From Planctomycetaceae bacterium (GTDB lineage Bacteria; Planctomycetota; Planctomycetia; Planctomycetales; Planctomycetaceae): a DNA stretch of 49,519 nt. Position numbers and translations under genes: made by a program. The notes under the pieces were generated by a model. The model saw nothing but the letters and a program-made list of their open reading frames with translations, had not been told where the DNA came from and ran no database searches. This document shows positions 45,798 through 49,519 of the stretch, one piece after another; the first letter of the stretch is position 1; every line of letters begins with the position of its first letter. Location: positions 1 through 49,519 of the forward strand of contig JANQQW010000070.1 in the NCBI GenBank assembly GCA_028284885.1, in the 5' to 3' direction.

Positions 45798-46219
45798 CCC
45801 GACAAGAGGACAGCGACCGTCAGCACCTCGAGATGATCGTGATCTTCCACTACGTCTCGGGCATCCTCGGCGTGCTGACCGCCTGCCTGCCGCTGATCCA
45901 CTTCGGGATGGGGGTCGCGATCCTGAACGGCCAGTTTCCGCAGGGGAACGCCGCGGGCCCGGCCTTCCCGACGTTCTTCGGCCTCGTGTTCGCCGTGATC
46001 GGCGGCGGCATGTTCGTCGTCGGCCAACTGACCGCCTGGGCGACGATCTACTCGGCCGGGCTGATCCGTCGTCGTCGCGGCCGCGGCGTCTCGCTCGTCG
46101 TCGCCGGCATCCAGTGCGCCGCCTTCCCCCTCGGCACGGCCCTCGGCGTCTTCACGATCATCGTCCTCTCCCGCGACTCCGTGAAGGCGTTGTACGAGGA
46201 AGCGGAGTACTACGACTGA
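45794..46219 (+). CDS. Hypothetical membrane protein (copy B1 of a duplicated pair)
   Basis: A 141-residue protein with about three or four hydrophobic helices (FHYVSGILGVLTACLPLIHFGMGVAIL, FFGLVFAVIGGGMFVVGQLTAWATI, VSLVVAGIQCAAFPLGTALGVFTIIVL) and a polar tail ending KALYEEAEYYD. I have seen similar unnamed proteins in planctomycetes but cannot give a function. The ATG overlaps the stop of the upstream gene. A stub with the same tail occurs at 46900-46953. Confidence 0.85.
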   Translation: MTRQEDSDRQHLEMIVIFHYVSGILGVLTACLPLIHFGMGVAILNGQFPQGNAAGPAFPTFFGLVFAVIGGGMFVVGQLTAWATIYSAGLIRRRRGRGVSLVVAGIQCAAFPLGTALGVFTIIVLSRDSVKALYEEAEYYD

Positions 46220-46336
46220 CCGGTCTCGACCGACTGGGAAGTCTCAGCTCGATTCCACAAGAAGCGGGACATCTCTTCGATCCGTAGCGTCTCGGCCTCC
46301 GTTGTCGCCAGCGTGCCTCAAGCACGGGAGAACGCC

Positions 46337-46885
46337 GTGAATCGACGACCGGACAGACGCCCCAATCGGCCGACGGACGAGGAGTCGTCGTGGTCTGTCA
46401 CCACGGTCGCGGTCGTCTTTGCCTTCCTCGTGACACTCGGGTTCTGGGCGGCGGCGGTCGATCGGTTCCTCTCGACTGGGCTTTCTGTGGAGGAGATTCT
46501 CGACGGGCTTCACCAGACGCCGGGCGCCGGGGAATCGTGGAACTGGGTCGGTTCGGACGTCGTCCACCTCGGCGCGGCGATTCTCGCGAGCGGACTCGCC
46601 CTCGTTGGTGGGATGGCGACTGGCGACTCCGTTCGTCGCGGTCGCGTGTACTTCGATCGGCAACTGATCGGCGGGGCCGTCTTCGTGACGTTGTCCGCGT
46701 TCGCGACTCTAGCAGTCCTTGCGTGGCAGGCCGTGCGAACCTTGCCCCGCTTCTTCGAGGTGATCGCCTTCGTCGTCGGCGAGGAGCGAGGGCTGGCGAT
46801 GTGGTACGGCCTGACGTTGGCCGTCGTCGCACTCGGAGCCGTCACACTCCAGCACCTCGAGAACACACGTTCGACATCCTGCTGA
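46337..46885 (+). CDS. Hypothetical membrane protein (copy A2, paralog of 45249-45797)
   Basis: A 182-residue protein with about four transmembrane segments that aligns from end to end with the protein at 45249-45797, most clearly in ESSWSVTTVAVVFAFLVTLGFW and the last helix before the basic tail. The GTG at 46337 is preferred because it follows GGGAG at good spacing and gives exactly the paralog's length; an upstream GTG at 46313 is in frame. Confidence 0.8.
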   Translation: MNRRPDRRPNRPTDEESSWSVTTVAVVFAFLVTLGFWAAAVDRFLSTGLSVEEILDGLHQTPGAGESWNWVGSDVVHLGAAILASGLALVGGMATGDSVRRGRVYFDRQLIGGAVFVTLSAFATLAVLAWQAVRTLPRFFEVIAFVVGEERGLAMWYGLTLAVVALGAVTLQHLENTRSTSC

Positions 46886-46899
46886 GGGCCGGAACGGAC

Positions 46900-46953
46900 A
46901 CGCCGCGCGACCTATTGAAGGCGTTGTACGATGAGCCGCAGTACTACGAGTGA
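46900..46953 (+). pseudogene. C-terminal stub of a second B-type membrane protein gene
   Basis: Eighteen codons, TPRDLLKALYDEPQYYE and a stop, match the last residues of the protein at 45794-46219 (SRDSVKALYEEAEYYD). The DNA shares GAAGGCGTTGTACGA. All of the membrane part is gone. It lies right after copy A2, exactly where a second B copy would sit. Confidence 0.8.
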
Positions 46954-47333
46954 GAAACAGTCTCGACGCCGCAGACCGGACAGCGTGCCTCCGCTGTCAA
47001 CGCCTCACCGCAGATCTCACAACTTCGGGATGCCGAGACCTGGGGCAATCGTGGGAACCACCGCCGGATCGCAACCGCTCCCGCGAGAGGCAACGTCCAC
47101 AACACGACAACCGCGAGTGCGTGCCGAGCCAGCCGTTCGGGATCCTCGTAGGACCGTTGATCGACTCCCGCTGCCACAGCGACGACGTGGATGCACCGAA
47201 AGGCCCCGATCTGCAGGCCGAACGACACGAGGATCGAGAAGAGGCCGCCCCACCGAGGTGGTCCCAACGGATAGAGAACGAAGACCGATGCAACAGACGA
47301 CGCCAGTAAGGCGGCCGTCAGCGGGTCCGTCAC
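46944..47333 (-). CDS. Small membrane protein with C-terminal zinc ribbon
   Basis: A 129-residue protein with three or four hydrophobic segments (LTAALLASSVASVFVLYPLG, GLFSILVSFGLQIGAF, HALAVVVLWTLPLAGAVAI) and a C-terminal zinc-ribbon-like pair CEICG...CPVCG. The function is unknown. The GTG at 47333 lies 5 bp after the stop of the DUF4198 gene. The 3' end overlaps the B-type stub on the other strand by 10 bp. Confidence 0.75.
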   Translation of the reverse strand: MTDPLTAALLASSVASVFVLYPLGPPRWGGLFSILVSFGLQIGAFRCIHVVAVAAGVDQRSYEDPERLARHALAVVVLWTLPLAGAVAIRRWFPRLPQVSASRSCEICGEALTAEARCPVCGVETVSHS

Positions 47334-47338
47334 GTCCG

Positions 47339-48061
47339 CTATTCCCTGACCGGCACGTCGAGCGCGAGCGTCGTGTGGTACCGGACGACCGTGTACTCCT
47401 TGCCGCCGTCGGTCCCCTCCTCCGGGTAGTCGTAGCCGGCGCGGAAGGTGTAGCGGCCGGGGATCTCGACCGGGAACGACATCCGGCCCTTCTCGTCCGT
47501 CTCCACGCGAACGTACTTGAAGCCCTTCGGCCCACGGACCAGCACCTTGCGGCCGGCGACCGGCTTGCCCTCCCAGAGGACCGTCGCCGAGAGCGTGCCG
47601 TCGGCGAGTTCCGGGACCACGTCGAGTTTGCACTCCTCGGACCGGGCGAGGGCCTTCAGGTCTGCGGCCGACTCGCACTCGAGGACGCGGGCGAAGTAGT
47701 GCAGGCGGACGTTCGTCTTTCCGTAGGCGTACACACCGTACTTGCCGTAGCTCTCCACGCTGCGTGGCCCGCCGACCGGAATCGCTCCGCCGATCCACCG
47801 CGTGCCGTCCTTCGCCATCGGCTTCGTCGCGATCGCCGTCGGCTTGTCGGCCCCCGGTGTCCGAACCCACGTTCGTCCGGTCTCGATGATCGGGTCGAGG
47901 TACTTCCCCGGCCCCGGGTTGGCCGACTCCTGGAAGGCGACGTTGACCTGCCCGTGCTCCCCTTCCCCGCCGTTCACCCAGACGTAGAGGTAGTGGGCGC
48001 GAGCCGACTGCACGAACAGAAAGAGGACGACGAACGCGGCAGCGTGTCGAGCGGACAGCAT
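47339..48061 (-). CDS. DUF4198-like secreted protein
   Basis: A 240-residue protein with a signal peptide (1-21, ending ARAH). After cleavage it would start with His, then YLYVWVNG. This His start and the later beta-rich sequence (LLVRGPKGFKYVRVETDEKGRMSFPVEIPGRYTFRAGYDYPEEG-type carboxypeptidase-regulatory-like repeats) suit the DUF4198/NikM-like group of periplasmic proteins; some members are thought to take part in metal handling. Function here is not shown. The ATG at 48061 opens the signal peptide. Confidence 0.75.
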   Translation of the reverse strand: MLSARHAAAFVVLFLFVQSARAHYLYVWVNGGEGEHGQVNVAFQESANPGPGKYLDPIIETGRTWVRTPGADKPTAIATKPMAKDGTRWIGGAIPVGGPRSVESYGKYGVYAYGKTNVRLHYFARVLECESAADLKALARSEECKLDVVPELADGTLSATVLWEGKPVAGRKVLVRGPKGFKYVRVETDEKGRMSFPVEIPGRYTFRAGYDYPEEGTDGGKEYTVVRYHTTLALDVPVRE

Positions 48062-48145
48062 GGGAGTCTCCCGAGTGGCGAGTCGAACGCTGCTCACCGT
48101 ATCAGCCCCGACGAGCCGACGAAACCAGTCGAACGGCGGGGCCCG

Positions 48146-49519
48146 TCAGATCGGATCGCGCACCTTCGGGAACCGAATCGCCAGCCATCGTCGTTCCGCC
48201 TCGAACGCGTGCTCCCAACCGAGCTTCTCGTACACGTCCCGCCGCTTCTTGACGTACCAGTACGTCGGAGACGACTTCGCGACCTGCTTCTCCAGTTGCT
48301 CGAGCGCGAGGCCGTACCGTTCCTTGCGGCGGTCGCGGCGGACGTGGAGCAGCACCCACTTCTCGTCCGTCGTGTCCACCCACTTCGCCAGTTCGCGGAA
48401 GTTCGCCTCGAAGTCTCGGTCCAGCGTCTCCGGATCGGCGACCGGCCGCTCGGCGACGACGTCGGGCAGTTCCATGTAGCCGAGCGCGCGTCCCTTCCGG
48501 TACAGCAGCTCGGCCAGTTCGTCCCGCAACGCCTCCGCGCGTTGCCGCTCCGCCTTCGCGTCCGGAACTGGCCGCACGCCGAACTTCGCCGCGAGTGCCG
48601 CTCGGTCGATCGACGCGAGCAACTCGTCGCACAGCGAGACGATCTCCGGGAGGTGCTGCTTTCGTTCGGCGAGCGTGTCGAGATCGAGCAGCCGCTCGCG
48701 CGTCGCCGCGTCGCCAACCGTGAGTGGGGTCTCCTCGGACGTCTCTCTCTTGTCGGACTTGGTCGTGGCCGCGGGCGTCGCCCACGTCAGCGGGAACCCG
48801 CCCGGCCGTCGCTCGTCTCCTTCCGCTCCGTCCGCGCCGTAGGTGACCCGCCCGAGGTAGACGTCCCCGGCACGTCCCTCCCCGGGCTGCTTCGCGGGCG
48901 CGGCGAACACGACCGTTGCGATCTCACCCGCAGCCAGCGTCCGCGAGTCGTTCGCCCCCTTCGCCGCGAGCACGGCCGCGCGTGAGGGACCGGTCCGCAG
49001 CAGGATCGGCTTCGACAGCGTCCGGTCCACCTGCAGTCGTAGCGTCTCTCGCCGTTTCAGCACAGCAGGGTCGTGGTGACGAAGCCGCAGGACCAATTCG
49101 TACTCGCCCTTCGAGAGTTCGACCGGGTCGGAGTAGACGTCGACGAAGCCGACCCGTCGGCCGTCCGTGTCGTGCACGCTGACGACGTAACCTCCGAGTT
49201 CGCCGTCGTAGAGGAACCCGGACTCGCCCGGCACCCGGACGACGAACTTGCCGGACTTCGACACGTCGAGGTCGTAGCGCAGCCGTAGCTCTTGAATCGG
49301 CCGGCCGTCGGGCGTGCGGTCGCGTTCCGGGTCGAGCACCCGCCGTTCGACGGAACGCGGAGCGAGGATCCGCCGGACGGTGCGGAGTTCCGCTCGCGGT
49401 TGCAGGAGCGTCGTGCCGAACGCGTTCGACACCGCCACCGTCGCGGTCGCGGCACCGCCGCTCAGCACGACCGCGTGGTCGTTCGGCACGGTTCCCCCGA
49501 AGCGCACGCCGACGGCGGG
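48146..49519 (-). CDS. Tripeptidyl-peptidase II-like serine protease, C-terminal part
   Basis: The frame is open to the right edge of the window, so the N-terminal subtilisin (S8) domain is outside. The 457 visible residues follow the C-terminal half of tripeptidyl-peptidase II: LRYDLDVSKSGKFVVRV, FLYDGELGGYVVSVHDTDGRRVGFVDVYSDPVELSKGEYELVLRLRHHD, then the helical tail with IVSLCDELLASIDRAALAAKFG, YRKGRALGYMEL and WEHAFEAERRWLAIRFP. TPP II removes tripeptides from N-termini and forms giant spindle complexes in eukaryotes. Catalytic residues cannot be checked here. Confidence 0.82.
   Translation of the reverse strand, partial: PAVGVRFGGTVPNDHAVVLSGGAATATVAVSNAFGTTLLQPRAELRTVRRILAPRSVERRVLDPERDRTPDGRPIQELRLRYDLDVSKSGKFVVRVPGESGFLYDGELGGYVVSVHDTDGRRVGFVDVYSDPVELSKGEYELVLRLRHHDPAVLKRRETLRLQVDRTLSKPILLRTGPSRAAVLAAKGANDSRTLAAGEIATVVFAAPAKQPGEGRAGDVYLGRVTYGADGAEGDERRPGGFPLTWATPAATTKSDKRETSEETPLTVGDAATRERLLDLDTLAERKQHLPEIVSLCDELLASIDRAALAAKFGVRPVPDAKAERQRAEALRDELAELLYRKGRALGYMELPDVVAERPVADPETLDRDFEANFRELAKWVDTTDEKWVLLHVRRDRRKERYGLALEQLEKQVAKSSPTYWYVKKRRDVYEKLGWEHAFEAERRWLAIRFPKVRDPI

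Noticed and set aside
46390-46953. Single 187-codon gene ending in the KALYDEPQYYE tail
   Set aside because: Most of that frame is a shadow of copy A2; only the last 18 codons resemble a protein, so a stub was annotated instead.

Overview
The window looks like a chromosomal segment of a planctomycete (Planctomycetota). The DNA is GC-rich and GTG starts are frequent. It carries families that are expanded in that phylum: a DUF1559 prepilin-like protein, a DUF1592/DUF1552 gene pair, an arylsulfatase, a MoxR ATPase, Uma2-family proteins and a tripeptidyl-peptidase II-like protein. Genus cannot be told from the sequence. Genes are packed on both strands, with no rRNA, CRISPR array or insertion sequence.

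Layout. 1-5933 (+): flagellar export and motor operon, OmpA/MotB-like (cut by the window edge)-fliL-fliN-fliO-fliP-fliQ-fliR-flhB. 6036-7674: a DUF1559 protein, tRNA-Pro(GGG) with its terminator, and the tail of a broken AI-2E family transporter gene. 7771-14390: a DUF1592/DUF1552 pair on the minus strand, then a secreted alpha/beta hydrolase and an L-fuconate dehydratase-like enolase-superfamily protein. 14412-18431: a DUF5989 protein, a carbamoyltransferase fused to an SxtJ-like membrane domain, and a divergent SGNH hydrolase. 18499-19980: a secreted sulfatase. 20014-27271 (-): a MacAB-TolC-type pump with unusually large adaptor and channel proteins. 27507-35318: membrane proteins, FabH, MetK, and a MoxR ATPase with its partner. 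35207-38642 (-): DUF2752, TM2, thioredoxin-like, GDPD, DUF5946 and Uma2 proteins. 38720-45153 (-): a candidate Ile/Val attenuator followed by a four-helix-bundle gene, cimA, a Uma2 gene, valS and a small membrane protein. 45249-46953: a duplicated pair of membrane-protein genes whose last copy is a stub. 46944-49519 (-): a zinc-ribbon membrane protein, a DUF4198 protein and the C-terminal part of a TPP II-like protease.

Most notable observations. (1) A promoter, a leaderless 24-codon ORF rich in Ile and Val codons, a 9-bp potential antiterminator and a strong intrinsic terminator lie upstream of cimA and valS; this looks like a ribosome-mediated attenuator. (2) Between attenuator and cimA sits a four-helix-bundle gene bracketed by inverted arrays of a degenerate heptamer (GCNNTCR / YGANNGC); related arrays are inserted in frame in valS. 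(3) A carbamoyltransferase-SxtJ fusion with DUF5989 and SGNH neighbours recalls sxtIJKL of saxitoxin clusters. (4) FliN carries two FliM-like N-terminal motifs and no fliM lies beside it. (5) Canonical EF-hand loops are inserted in FliR and in the pump adaptor. All functions are inferred from sequence reading alone.
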